Assembly (NCBI RefSeq): GCF_008247605.1
Contig: NZ_CP043420.1
Location: 2,356,001-2,420,000 of the forward strand
Source: Kushneria phosphatilytica
GTDB taxonomy: Bacteria; Pseudomonadota; Gammaproteobacteria; Pseudomonadales; Halomonadaceae
Length of the DNA stretch: 64,000 nt
Direction of reading: 5' to 3'
The translations under genes were made by a program, and so were the position numbers. The notes beneath the pieces are model-generated. The model did not search any database and was not told the DNA's origin. It worked only from the letters and a program-made list of their open reading frames with translations. Shown one piece after another: positions 49,109 through 57,886 of the stretch (positions are counted from its first letter, which is position 1; each line of letters begins with the position of its first letter).

Positions 49109-49129
49109 TTAGAGAACAGTGTTCTCTAA
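49109..49129 (+). promoter_or_regulatory. Perfect 21-base palindrome just downstream of the ompW promoter
   Basis: TTAGAGAACA and TGTTCTCTAA flank a single G. The palindrome would begin about five bases after the predicted transcription start. It could be a repressor operator or, in RNA, a 9-bp stem with an AGU loop at the 5' end of the message. Confidence 0.7.
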
Positions 49130-49178
49130 TCAGAAGAACCATCAGGGTCGAAGCCCGGCTCTTGCAAGGAGATGCATC

Positions 49179-49745
49179 ATGAAAATGTCCCGAATCCTGA
49201 CTGCTACCATTGTCGCCGGTTCCTGTGCCTTTGCTGCACAGTCTGCACTGGCCTATGGCCAGGGCGATGTCTTCGTCCGTGGCGATGTTACCAAGTCCGA
49301 GCCCACCGGCACTGGCAAGTACGACAGTGATCACGGCTGGACGGGTGCCATTGGTGTCATGCCCTTTGACAAGATCGGTGTAGAACTCAACACCAGCAAC
49401 CGCGCGAAATACGACGCCGACAATGGCGGCCATTTCAAGGCACGCCCTTACAGCCTGCTGGCTCAGTACTATCCGCTGGGCGGTACTGATGCCAGGGTGC
49501 AGCCCTATGTAGGTGCTGGTGCTACCTACATGCGCTTCAATGGCGCCGACCTGAATGATCGAAGCGGCGTTGATGACAGCAGCTGGGGCTGGACCGGCCA
49601 GCTGGGTGTCGATCTTCAGGTGACTGATAACTGGGCCGTCAACGGCTTTGCCCAGTACACCGATGTTGACGTTGACTACAGCGGTGGCGGTCACGACAAG
49701 CTGAATCCGGTTACCGTGGGCGGTGGTGTCACCTACCGTTTCTAA
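49179..49745 (+). CDS. ompW: OmpW-family outer-membrane beta-barrel protein
   Basis: OmpW forms an eight-stranded outer-membrane barrel with a hydrophobic channel. The 188-residue precursor has a signal peptide (about residues 1-25, QSALA-YG). The mature barrel has GDVFVRGDVTKSEP at the first strand, DKIGVELNTS, AQYYPLGG, VQPYVGAGATYMRF, WGWTGQLGVDL and the C-terminal GGGVTYRF with terminal Phe for BAM recognition. It is shorter than E. coli OmpW (212 aa). AAGGAG lies eight bases before the ATG. It has its own promoter and terminator. Confidence 0.9.
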   Translation: MKMSRILTATIVAGSCAFAAQSALAYGQGDVFVRGDVTKSEPTGTGKYDSDHGWTGAIGVMPFDKIGVELNTSNRAKYDADNGGHFKARPYSLLAQYYPLGGTDARVQPYVGAGATYMRFNGADLNDRSGVDDSSWGWTGQLGVDLQVTDNWAVNGFAQYTDVDVDYSGGGHDKLNPVTVGGGVTYRF

Positions 49746-49770
49746 GACGGAAACGATCGGAAGTCATATC

Positions 49771-49796
49771 ACGCCGGCCTTCGGGCCGGCGTTTTT
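49771..49796 (+). terminator. Rho-independent terminator of ompW
   Basis: ACGCCGGCC (49771-49779), tetraloop TTCG and GGCCGGCGT (49784-49792) form a perfect 9-bp stem followed by TTTTT, 25 bases after the ompW stop. Confidence 0.92.
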
Positions 49797-49817
49797 ACGT
49801 TGGCAGGACGCCCCCGA

Positions 49818-50327
49818 TCAGTGGGACGAACGCTGCCGAATACCGATCTCCTGCAGCGCATCCGCTTCCAGGCCTTCAACACAAGGCTGCTGCCGCAGTG
49901 CTTCATAATAACCGGGTGACAGCCAGGGCTTGCCGGCCAGTAAATGAGCCATGTACTCCTGCGCAGGCAGACGCCCGCTCTCAACCTTCTCCGGGAGCGC
50001 TACATAGACCCAGCCACGGAGCATTCCATGCTCTGTTTCAAGGGACTCGATACGCCGACGGTACTGGTCCGGATGACCTTCGTAGGGATCCATCAGTTCA
50101 ATCTGTTCAGGATGTGTCAGTTCGTGTAGAACCCCTTCCACCACTGCCTGACTGTCGGGAGTGACATTGGCATGTGCCACCCCCTCGATTCGGGCCGCCT
50201 TGTCAAAGGTCAACCGCCATCCTGAAAGACGCGCGGCCAGCGCAGCCCGCGTTTCTCCTACACGCGCGTTCATGCGTGCCAGATTCATGTTGCTGCCATA
50301 AGCAAAATAGTAATGCACTTCACTCAT
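49818..50327 (-). CDS. Gamma-glutamylcyclotransferase-like (GGCT) protein
   Basis: A 169-residue GGCT-fold protein. YFAYGSNMNLARM holds the YGSN substrate loop, and PYEGHPDQYRR contains the Glu expected as general acid/base. LSGWRLTFDKAA and EGVLHEL fit the family, whose members release 5-oxoproline from gamma-glutamyl peptides or amines. The substrate is not known. It overlaps the yqcC stop by ATGA, so the two are translationally coupled. Confidence 0.88.
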   Translation of the reverse strand: MSEVHYYFAYGSNMNLARMNARVGETRAALAARLSGWRLTFDKAARIEGVAHANVTPDSQAVVEGVLHELTHPEQIELMDPYEGHPDQYRRRIESLETEHGMLRGWVYVALPEKVESGRLPAQEYMAHLLAGKPWLSPGYYEALRQQPCVEGLEADALQEIGIRQRSSH

Positions 50328-50674
50328 GACGATGCCTGTTCCCGCAGATGCCCGGTATTGAGCACATGATCAATGTCATGCAGCGACTCCAGTACAGGAA
50401 GTCGCCGGCCGGTGGAAAGCCCCTGCAGTTGAAGCTCGGCAGCTGGTGCAATCTGCGACTGTTGTGGCAGAGCACTCCCCTGCTCAAGGCTTTCTCGCAG
50501 GCGCGCGCAAAGAACAAAGCGCAACCACTGCGGCAGGGTCATGGTATCGATACAGAAGGGTTCCGAACTTTCAAAGGCTTCTTCGGGCGGCGGCTCCTGT
50601 TTCCATAGATCGCCGGCCCGCATCGAAGACTCAAGTCGCTCGAGTGCCACGGCAAGCTGTTGATGCTGAGTCAT
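50324..50674 (-). CDS. yqcC: YqcC-family protein
   Basis: A 116-residue protein of the YqcC (DUF446) family: LAVALERLESSMRAGDLWKQ, FESSEPFCIDTMTLPQWLRF and the LPVLESLHDIDHVL C-terminus align with E. coli YqcC (109 aa). The all-helical fold has no assigned biochemical role. AGGAG seven bases before ATG 50674 decides the start; the frame is open to 50737. Its stop overlaps the GGCT-like gene. Confidence 0.9.
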   Translation of the reverse strand: MTQHQQLAVALERLESSMRAGDLWKQEPPPEEAFESSEPFCIDTMTLPQWLRFVLCARLRESLEQGSALPQQSQIAPAAELQLQGLSTGRRLPVLESLHDIDHVLNTGHLREQASS

Positions 50675-50916
50675 GTTATCTCCTGAAAATCCGTTATCCG
50701 ATGCCTGAATACGAACTGGTGAAGCGTCCATACACAATAATGCACAGAAAGGCTGAACGAGGCTGTGAACAAGTTTGGGATATCCTTCGCCAGCGCTGAT
50801 AACACCCGGGCTGTCACAGGACGGTCAAAATCTGACCAGCACCTTATCAGTGGCTGGAAAGCCTGAAGACGACACGTTACATTGCCTGCCCTGTCGACAG
50901 AAGACGAAGGGTTCAA

Positions 50917-51924
50917 GTGAGTGTACCACTGACGCTCGATGCGCTATTTACCCGCACCGGGCAACCACCAGGCTACTATCATGCGGGGCGCCGGGTCATA
51001 CCCTGCGCTCGGTCACACATGCAGGCTTTTGAAGCGCAGGAGCTGGCCTGGGAGGCCCCCTGGCAGGGGCATGCCCGGCTGGCAATCGTTTTTCCAGGTG
51101 TCCGTCATGGCGACCCCAATCTCTGGTGCCTTGGCCTGCCGCTGGATGAACAGGGCATGTTGCAGCCAGGGCCACGCGATGCCCTCATCGAGCGCCTGCT
51201 GCACTCCATGAATGCGCCAGACCGCGCCGAGAAGGAGGATCTGACGAGTGAGCCATTGGCCTTTCAGCCGGACACTCTGACCCTGGCCATGCTGCATGCT
51301 CGCATCACCCACGATCTGGCACTGCCTGCCAGCAGCTGGTGGCAGCCTGCCCATGAGGCACTGACCATTGCCGATACCGGCCGACACTGGTCCACACTGG
51401 GACTACAGGGTGTCGCGGATACCGTGGTACGCCGAACCCGAGAGGAGGAAATGCAGATCGCCGAGCGTCTGCCGCACTTGTCGGTCGAGGCGCTGCACGC
51501 ACTCTGCTACTGTTTGGAACATGCGCCACCGGCAACCGATGCGCTCGTGACGGCCCTCTGGCTCCGCAGTCAGGCGGAGATCGAGGCAACGGCCTCTTTC
51601 CGAGCCTGTCAGCGTGCTGGAATCAGCAGTGAGCTGCCCGACGCCGCCAAATGGGTCGATACTCTGCTGCGTCATGAGCCGGATGACGAGACGCTGGCGG
51701 TTATTGCAGCACGCGGCTGGTCTCATCTGGAACATGAAGAACGGCTGAAGCTGTTTCTGGATCACCTGGCCAGGCGTCCATCTGCCAGCTTTCGAGCCCT
51801 GATCAGCGATCTTGCTCTGATCCCGCGACTCAGGTTGCCGGTACTGATGCTGATGCGACAGGCCGATCGGGATACACCGCTGGCCCATCAGGTCAGAATG
51901 ATGCTTGGGAAAACTGCTTCATGA
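50917..51924 (+). CDS. DUF3549-family protein, function unknown
   Basis: A 335-residue protein starting at GTG with AAGGG upstream. The N-terminal 100 residues are mixed alpha/beta (FTRTGQPPGYYHAGRRVIPC, RLAIVFPGVRHGDPNLWCLG). The remainder is helical with HEAT-like segments (LPHLSVEALHALCYCLEHAP, DETLAVIAARGWSHLEHEER). I recognise it as the DUF3549 type found in pseudomonads and halomonads. No catalytic motif is seen. It overlaps rimB by ATGA and may be part of the same transcript as rimB-rimK. Confidence 0.78.
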   Translation: MSVPLTLDALFTRTGQPPGYYHAGRRVIPCARSHMQAFEAQELAWEAPWQGHARLAIVFPGVRHGDPNLWCLGLPLDEQGMLQPGPRDALIERLLHSMNAPDRAEKEDLTSEPLAFQPDTLTLAMLHARITHDLALPASSWWQPAHEALTIADTGRHWSTLGLQGVADTVVRRTREEEMQIAERLPHLSVEALHALCYCLEHAPPATDALVTALWLRSQAEIEATASFRACQRAGISSELPDAAKWVDTLLRHEPDDETLAVIAARGWSHLEHEERLKLFLDHLARRPSASFRALISDLALIPRLRLPVLMLMRQADRDTPLAHQVRMMLGKTAS

Positions 51925-52358
51925 CACCATTGCCCTATGAACCGCGCGCCATCCTGGGGCGCCGCGAGATGGTCGAACTGCCAGAGCTGGCATTACGTCT
52001 GGCCTGCAAGATCGATACTGGCGCCCGTACATCGGCGCTGCATGCCGAACGTATCGAGCTGATCGAAGACAATGGCGATCAGTGGGTCGAATTCGACACC
52101 TGGACTGGCGATGATGGCAGTGCCAGACGCCGCTTTCGAATGCCCTTTTATGATCGTCGACGCGTACGCAGCTCCAACGGTCATATCACGTGGCGCCATG
52201 TGATTCGCACGCCCATGGAACTGGGCGAGATGTGCTGGGACATTGAACTGACACTGGTCGACCGCAGCCGCATGCGGCATCCCATGCTGCTGGGACGACG
52301 TGCCATGCGCCGAATGCTGGTCGCACCAGGCGCTTCCTTTCTACACGGCGCGCCCTGA
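51921..52358 (+). CDS. rimB: RimB-like retropepsin-fold ATP-dependent zinc protease
   Basis: A 145-residue protein with the aspartic-protease-like signature KIDTGARTSALHAERIE, the motif of the RimB/RimK-associated retropepsin family. SNGHITWRHVIRT and HPMLLGRRAMRRMLV complete the fold. In Pseudomonas RimB counteracts or modulates RimK-added glutamates on ribosomal protein S6. It overlaps the DUF3549 gene by four bases and is 39 bases before rimK, which supports the name. Confidence 0.88.
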   Translation: MTPLPYEPRAILGRREMVELPELALRLACKIDTGARTSALHAERIELIEDNGDQWVEFDTWTGDDGSARRRFRMPFYDRRRVRSSNGHITWRHVIRTPMELGEMCWDIELTLVDRSRMRHPMLLGRRAMRRMLVAPGASFLHGAP

Positions 52359-52397
52359 GTCATCAAAGACCGGAAGCGACCTATACGAGGTGTTTTC

Positions 52398-53306
52398 ATG
52401 CACATTGCCCTGCTCTCTCGCAACCGCAATCTGTACTCATCGCGTCGCCTTATCGAGGCCGCTGAACAACGCGGGCATACGATACGTGTCGTCAATACCC
52501 TGCGCTGCTACATGAATATCGCCTCGCACCGTCCTTCGATTCACTACAAGGGCGAAGAACTGGAAACCTTCGATGCGGTCATTCCACGCATTGGCTCCTC
52601 GGTGACCTTTTATGGCTGCGCCGTTTTGCGCCAGTTTGAGATGATGGGCACCTACGTACTCAACGATTCGGTGGGTATCACTCGCTCCCGCGACAAGCTG
52701 CGCTCATTGCAACTGCTGTCGCGCAAGGGATTGGGATTACCGGTAACCGGATTTGCCCACTCTCCTGACGATATTCCCGACCTGATCAGAATGGTGGGCG
52801 GAGCACCACTGGTAATCAAGTTGCTCGAGGGCACCCAGGGCATCGGCGTGGTGCTGGCAGAAACCGTACAGGCCGCTGAAAGCGTGATACAGGCCTTCAT
52901 GGGATTACACGCCAATATCATGGTCCAGGAGTATATCCGCGAGGCAAAGGGTGCCGATCTGAGATGTTTCGTGGTGGGAGACAAGGTCGTCGCGGCCATG
53001 CGCCGTCAGGCCGCTGAAGGCGAATTTCGCTCCAATCTGCATCGTGGTGGTACGGCACATACCATTCGCATTACTCCCGAAGAGCGCTCAACAGCCATTC
53101 GTGCGGCACGCGCCATGGGGTTACAGGTCGCCGGGGTCGATTTGCTGCGCTCCCATCATGGACCGGTCATTATGGAGGTCAACTCATCACCCGGGCTGGA
53201 AGGTATTGAAACCACGACCGGTCGTGATGTGGCCGGTCTCATCATTGATCACCTCGAAAAGCATGCGGCACCGGTTCAGAAGGTACCGCCCCGACCACGC
53301 GGCTAG
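52398..53306 (+). CDS. rimK: Alpha-L-glutamate ligase RimK
   Basis: RimK is an ATP-grasp ligase that adds glutamates to the C-terminus of ribosomal protein S6. The 302-residue product matches E. coli RimK (300 aa): [78 protein letters not shown] and the metal site [19 protein letters not shown] precedes the ATG. rimA, found with rimB-rimK in Pseudomonas, is not next to it here. Confidence 0.96.
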   Translation: MHIALLSRNRNLYSSRRLIEAAEQRGHTIRVVNTLRCYMNIASHRPSIHYKGEELETFDAVIPRIGSSVTFYGCAVLRQFEMMGTYVLNDSVGITRSRDKLRSLQLLSRKGLGLPVTGFAHSPDDIPDLIRMVGGAPLVIKLLEGTQGIGVVLAETVQAAESVIQAFMGLHANIMVQEYIREAKGADLRCFVVGDKVVAAMRRQAAEGEFRSNLHRGGTAHTIRITPEERSTAIRAARAMGLQVAGVDLLRSHHGPVIMEVNSSPGLEGIETTTGRDVAGLIIDHLEKHAAPVQKVPPRPRG

Positions 53307-53432
53307 AAAACAAGCAGCGCACGCCAATGGTGACTAATTCGGCAATGCCAGGTTTCTCGGGACGCGTTAGAATCAGGAGGGTGGCAAACTGCCCGAATTC
53401 GCGCCTATCAGCGTCAGCGGAGATGATCGCTC

Positions 53433-53882
53433 ATGTTTCTCGATAATCGCCAGGCGGCGATCGACGGCCTGCTCGAGGCGCTGGCCGACAGCCTCGATTA
53501 TTTTCAGGATAACGCCGCACGCCTGCCGGGCCATCTTCGTGAGCAGTTCGGTCCCGTGTTCGAGGAGCGCCGCGAGGAAGTGCGCAAGCTACAGAAACTG
53601 GCTCGTCGGCATCTGAAGCTGCTGCCGCGCGATGCTGATGTAGAGCGCGATGATTATCTGTGGCTCTGGAGCCGGCTGAAAAGCTTTGTAGGCAATGATG
53701 TGCAGGTACTGATTCGTGAACTGCTGGAGCAGGAACGCGTATTGATGCAGGCCCTCTCCAATGCCTTCACCCATCCTCTGCCCGAAGACATGGAAGCGGT
53801 CATGGAGCAGCTGTGGCGCAACTGCCGACGGATGATCCAGCTGCTTTACCGTCACCAGGAGCGTCATCAGAAGCGTCGCTGA
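53433..53882 (+). CDS. Small helical protein of unknown function
   Basis: A 149-residue, highly charged all-helical protein (DGLLEALADSLDYFQDNAAR, REEVRKLQKLARRHLKLLPR, LIRELLEQERVLMQALSNAF, RRMIQLLYRHQERHQKRR). The length and helix pattern recall ferritin-like DUF2383/PA2169 proteins, but I do not see convincing metal ligands. GGAG precedes the ATG. The last 83 bases overlap the end of the convergent SanA/YdcF-like gene. Confidence 0.7.
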   Translation: MFLDNRQAAIDGLLEALADSLDYFQDNAARLPGHLREQFGPVFEERREEVRKLQKLARRHLKLLPRDADVERDDYLWLWSRLKSFVGNDVQVLIRELLEQERVLMQALSNAFTHPLPEDMEAVMEQLWRNCRRMIQLLYRHQERHQKRR

Positions 53883-54594
53883 CACCGGTACAAAGTGGTA
53901 TCAACGGCTTCGGGTGGCCATCGATCAAATCGCCACCCTCTTTCGATGGCATCATCTCCACTCGGGGACCGAGAAAATACGGCTGACGCTGCCAGATAAA
54001 AAGATCACCAATGGTCCAGGCGCGAGCCAGCCATTCACGCAGTCTCAATGACCAGTGATAGCTTGGTGGTGAAGTCTGCGCCACGCAGCCTGTGGCCTGC
54101 AGTCCGACATGATCGGCGATGTACAGCGCTCGCGGCAGATGCCAGGCCTGGCTGATCAATACTACGTGTCGGGCCCCGAAAATGCGTTGTGCGCGCACCA
54201 GACTGTCAAAGGTACTGAAACCGGCATAATCAAGCGTCATGGCTGAGGCAGGCACGCCACGCTTTTTCATGTCACGCCACATGACCACTGGCTCGTTGTA
54301 ATAGCGGGTGTGATTGTCACCCGACAGGAGCAGATGCTCGACACGATCAAGATGATAAAGGCGCGATGCGGTATCAAGTCTTGCCTGATACCAGGGATTG
54401 GTACCGCCCCCTCGCAGCCCCCATGAGGTCCCGAAAATCAGCCCCACAGGTGCCTTCCCACAACTGGCCGGGTTCGAGTGAATGCGATCCCTCGTCACCC
54501 ACCATATCCAGCCATTGGCGAGGGCGATCATGAGTATTCCCGTCAACAGCAGCCCCGCCAGCACGGCCGCACATTTTCCTGTTACGCCGGTCAT
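53800..54594 (-). CDS. SanA/YdcF-like DUF218 membrane protein
   Basis: A 264-residue protein with an N-terminal membrane anchor (about residues 8-30) and a DUF218 domain: GLIFGTSWGLRGGGTNPWYQ, RVEHLLLSGDNHTRYYNEPVV, YAGFSTFDSLVRAQRIFGAR, VVLISQAWHLPRALYIADH. This pattern matches SanA, involved in the envelope permeability barrier, more than YdcF. The C-terminal 40 residues are Gly/Ser/Asp-rich and their coding region overlaps the convergent gene, so the true tail may have grown by loss of an earlier stop. Confidence 0.85.
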   Translation of the reverse strand: MTGVTGKCAAVLAGLLLTGILMIALANGWIWWVTRDRIHSNPASCGKAPVGLIFGTSWGLRGGGTNPWYQARLDTASRLYHLDRVEHLLLSGDNHTRYYNEPVVMWRDMKKRGVPASAMTLDYAGFSTFDSLVRAQRIFGARHVVLISQAWHLPRALYIADHVGLQATGCVAQTSPPSYHWSLRLREWLARAWTIGDLFIWQRQPYFLGPRVEMMPSKEGGDLIDGHPKPLIPLCTGVSDASDDAPGDGKAAGSSVGSCATAAP

Positions 54595-54712
54595 GCCTGT
54601 CGCTGCTCACTCATGCCCGTTCAGAGTTGCCCATCCTGTGAGCGAGCCAGCTTAAGCGAGCCTCGCAAGTCTCACAACCCGAAGCTCGATTTCAGGAGCC
54701 GGCAAAAAGTAT

Positions 54713-55273
54713 TCAGAACATATTGAGTTCGAGTTTGGCCTCGTCGCTCATCATGTCGCGCGACCACGGCGGAGAGAAAACAATCTCGATATGTACCTTC
54801 TGCACCTGTGGGGCACTCTCGATCTTGCGCTTGGCATCCTGAGCGATAACATCGCCCATGCCACATCCCGGCGCTGTCAGCGTCATGCGTACATTGACCA
54901 TCTTCTCGCCGCTGATCAGCGTGTCGATGCGACAGCCATAAACCAGCCCCAGCTCCACAATATTGACGGGGATTTCCGGGTCGTAACAGGTTTTCAACTG
55001 CTCCCAGACAAACGCTTCAAGCTCTTCGTCAGTGGCGTTCTCATGGAGGGTTGGACGCGGCGCCGGTTCAAGTCCCAGCGCATCGAGATCATGCCCTTCG
55101 ATCAGGTACATGCTGTATTCCAGCACCACCGTCACCGCGGTACCCAACGCCTGAGTCACCTGGACCACGGTATCTTCTTCCAGTGTCACAGGCTGGCCGG
55201 AAGGAATCGCGACCGCTTCAACACTGCGTTGCAGCGGTAACTGCTGGCCCTTGTAGAGAGACTCGAGTGCCAT
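54713..55273 (-). CDS. sufT: Iron-sulfur cluster assembly protein SufT
   Basis: SufT is a DUF59/MIP18 protein that helps Fe-S cluster maturation of target proteins. The 186-residue product has an N-terminal extension typical of SufT (TLEEDTVVQVTQALGTAVTV) and the MIP18 core (QLKTCYDPEIPVNIVELGLV, VRMTLTAPGCGMGDVIAQDA) with the conserved cysteine in APGCGMG. CGGAG precedes the ATG. It ends the suf operon, 46 bases after sufS. Confidence 0.94.
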   Translation of the reverse strand: MALESLYKGQQLPLQRSVEAVAIPSGQPVTLEEDTVVQVTQALGTAVTVVLEYSMYLIEGHDLDALGLEPAPRPTLHENATDEELEAFVWEQLKTCYDPEIPVNIVELGLVYGCRIDTLISGEKMVNVRMTLTAPGCGMGDVIAQDAKRKIESAPQVQKVHIEIVFSPPWSRDMMSDEAKLELNMF

Positions 55274-55319
55274 GCTATCTCCGTTATCGTGTCAGGTAAC
55301 GCACCGAAGCGGCGCCCTC

Positions 55320-56564
55320 TCAGCCTCGCACCATGGTCACAACCCGCTCAAGGGCATCAACGAAGTGATCCACTTCCTCCAGCGTGTTATAGACCGCGAA
55401 AGAGGCCCGACAGGTCGCCTCGAGCCCGTAATGATTCAGCAGTGGCTGCGCACAGTGATGGCCTGTCCGGATGGCCACCCCGAACTGATCAATCAGCAGC
55501 CCGATATCCTGGGCGTGAGCCCCCTCGATGACGAAGGAGATTACCGCAGCCTTGTGTGGCGCGTTCCCGATGATGCGCATGCCCTCGATAGCCTGCATGC
55601 GCTCGGTAGCATGCGTCAGCAGCCGCTTTTCCCAATCCTCGATCAGATCGAAATGCAGGTTGGTGATCCAGCGCAGCGCACGGTCGAGTGCAATGACCTC
55701 GGCGATGGCAGGCGTGCCGGCTTCGAAGCGATGCGGGATATCGGCAAAGGTCGTGCCCTGATCGAAGCTGACCGTACTGATCATCTCACCACCGCCCTGC
55801 CAGGGAGGCATGTCCTCCAGCAGTGCCGCGCGGCCGTAGAGCACGCCCACCCCGGTCGGGCCGTAGACCTTGTGCCCGGAGAAGGCATAGAAGTCCGCAC
55901 CGAGCGCCTGCACGTCAACACGCTGATGGGGCACCGCCTGAGCACCATCCACCATCATCACCGCATCGTGCTGATGCGCCAGCGTGCTCATCTCGGCGAT
56001 CGGATTGATGGTGCCCAGCGCATTGGAAACATGGGAAACGGCGACCAGCCGGGTACGCTCACCCAGCAGTTGCCGATAGGCCTGCATGTCCAGTACGCCC
56101 TGCTCATCCACCGGAATCACATGGAGCTTCAGATCAAGCTCTCGCGCCAGCAGCTGCCAGGGCACGATATTGGAGTGGTGCTCCATGTGCGAGACCAGAA
56201 TTTCATCGCCGGGATGCAGCTGACTGCGCCCCCAGCTCTGGGCCACCAGATTGATCGCCTCGGTCGTGCCGCGAGTGAATACGATCTCGCGGGTGGACTC
56301 GGCATTGACGAACTCGCGCACCGTATCGCGAGACTGCTCATAAGCGGCGGTTGCCTCATCCGCCAGACAGTGCAGTCCGCGATGGATATTGGCGTTGTAA
56401 CGGCCGTAATAATCCTGCAGGCAATCCAGCACCGGCTGCGGCGTCTGACTGGTCGCCGCATTATCCAGATAGAGCAATGGCTGATCGCCATGCACCCGGC
56501 GCGCCAGAATCGGGAACTGGGCCCGAATGGCCTCGACATCGAGCACGAGTTCGTCTGTCATCAT
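55320..56564 (-). CDS. sufS: Cysteine desulfurase SufS
   Basis: SufS takes sulfur from cysteine for Fe-S assembly. The 414-residue class II desulfurase has the PLP lysine K232 (FSGHKVYGPTG), MVDGAQAVPHQ, RGTTEAINLVA and the persulfide cysteine C371 in RTGHHCAQPL. Its start overlaps the sufD stop. No SufE or SufU sulfur acceptor lies in the operon, so the partner must be encoded elsewhere. Confidence 0.96.
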   Translation of the reverse strand: MMTDELVLDVEAIRAQFPILARRVHGDQPLLYLDNAATSQTPQPVLDCLQDYYGRYNANIHRGLHCLADEATAAYEQSRDTVREFVNAESTREIVFTRGTTEAINLVAQSWGRSQLHPGDEILVSHMEHHSNIVPWQLLARELDLKLHVIPVDEQGVLDMQAYRQLLGERTRLVAVSHVSNALGTINPIAEMSTLAHQHDAVMMVDGAQAVPHQRVDVQALGADFYAFSGHKVYGPTGVGVLYGRAALLEDMPPWQGGGEMISTVSFDQGTTFADIPHRFEAGTPAIAEVIALDRALRWITNLHFDLIEDWEKRLLTHATERMQAIEGMRIIGNAPHKAAVISFVIEGAHAQDIGLLIDQFGVAIRTGHHCAQPLLNHYGLEATCRASFAVYNTLEEVDHFVDALERVVTMVRG

Positions 56565-57886
56565 GCTGCGCTATCCTCCACGACACCAGCCAGATTGAAG
56601 CGATCCGGCAGTTTGCCGGCCACCGTGCGCTCGACACGCTCGGTAATTGCCGCCAGCGGAATCTGCTCCATGACCTCGGTGGCAAACGCCAGCGTCAGCA
56701 ATCCACGTGCCATTTCATGACTGATGCCGCGAGCACGCAGCGCAAAGATGGCATTTTCATCCAGCTGCCCGGTGGTCGCTCCGTGGGAACAGAGCACGTC
56801 ATCGGCGTAGATCTCCAATTCCGGCTTGGTATCGATCTCGGCGCGATCGGAGAGCAGCAGATTGGCATTGTTCTGATAGCCTCGCACCTGCTGAGCATCG
56901 CGCTTGATATAAACCCGACCGTTGAAGACGCCTCTCGCACGTCCGCCAAGGATGCCCTTGTAACTCTCGTTGGAGTAGGTTCTCGGCGCGTTGTGATTGA
57001 CCTGAGTGTGGTTATCGATGTGCTGGCGCTCCTGACCGAAAAACAGACCCCAGAATTCGGCAGTCGCGTTTTCATCGTTGAGCTCGCTGATCAGATCGTT
57101 ACGGACCAGCGCACCCCCCAGATTCAGGTTATAGGAGGCATAAAAGCTGTCACGATGCTGATCGATGTGCATGCTGGAAACGTGATATTCGCTCTGGCTC
57201 GCTTCCTGCAGCTTGTAGTGACGCAGCCTTGCGTTGGCATCAAGGCTGGCTTCACCCACCACGTTGGTGAAATTGGCTGCCGCCTGTTCACCAATGTAAT
57301 GCTCGATCAGACTGGCCTCACTGCCGCGCTCGGCGCGAACCAACAGGCGCGGATGACTCATGACGGCACGCTCGGCAGTACGCGACACGAAAATCGCGTA
57401 AACCGGCTTTTCCAGTACGGCATTGGGGCCCAGATGCAGCAGTACGCCTTCATGTGCAAAGGCCGTATTGAGCGCCGCAAACGGAGAAAAATCCTCACCG
57501 GTCAGTCGTCCCAGCTGCTCGCCGAGCACTTCACGACCGTTCATCAGCGCCTGCGAGAGCGGTTCGACCACCGTGCCTTCCGGCAGGTCGCCGATATTGG
57601 AGTGCTCGGAGCTGAACAAGCCATCCACAAATACCAGCCGATGGGCATCCATCTGCAGCTGAAGGGCTGCCAGGCGCTCCTCGGTCAGTGCGGCATCGCT
57701 GGCCAGCGTGAATTGGCTCTCGGCGATGCGGGAGACATCAGTATACTTCCATGCCTCCTGACGGGGAGTCGGAAAGCCCTGCCGGGCAAAGCTTTCGGCC
57801 GCCGCCCGACGCCGGCTGGTCAGCCACTCCGGCGCGCCCTGCTCGACGCGCTCCTGCAGAGGTTGCAGAAACGTTTCGGTACTCAT
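56561..57886 (-). CDS. sufD: Fe-S cluster assembly protein SufD
   Basis: SufD pairs with SufB in the SufBC2D scaffold. The 441-residue product has the SufBD beta-helix core: NHTQVNHNAPRTYSNESYKG, GVFNGRVYIKRDAQQVRGYQ and LYADDV-type EIYADDVLCSHGATTGQLDE with the conserved His that helps bind the nascent cluster. AGGAG precedes ATG 57886, which overlaps the sufC stop. The overlaps with sufC and sufS indicate tight coupling. Confidence 0.96.
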   Translation of the reverse strand: MSTETFLQPLQERVEQGAPEWLTSRRRAAAESFARQGFPTPRQEAWKYTDVSRIAESQFTLASDAALTEERLAALQLQMDAHRLVFVDGLFSSEHSNIGDLPEGTVVEPLSQALMNGREVLGEQLGRLTGEDFSPFAALNTAFAHEGVLLHLGPNAVLEKPVYAIFVSRTAERAVMSHPRLLVRAERGSEASLIEHYIGEQAAANFTNVVGEASLDANARLRHYKLQEASQSEYHVSSMHIDQHRDSFYASYNLNLGGALVRNDLISELNDENATAEFWGLFFGQERQHIDNHTQVNHNAPRTYSNESYKGILGGRARGVFNGRVYIKRDAQQVRGYQNNANLLLSDRAEIDTKPELEIYADDVLCSHGATTGQLDENAIFALRARGISHEMARGLLTLAFATEVMEQIPLAAITERVERTVAGKLPDRFNLAGVVEDSAA

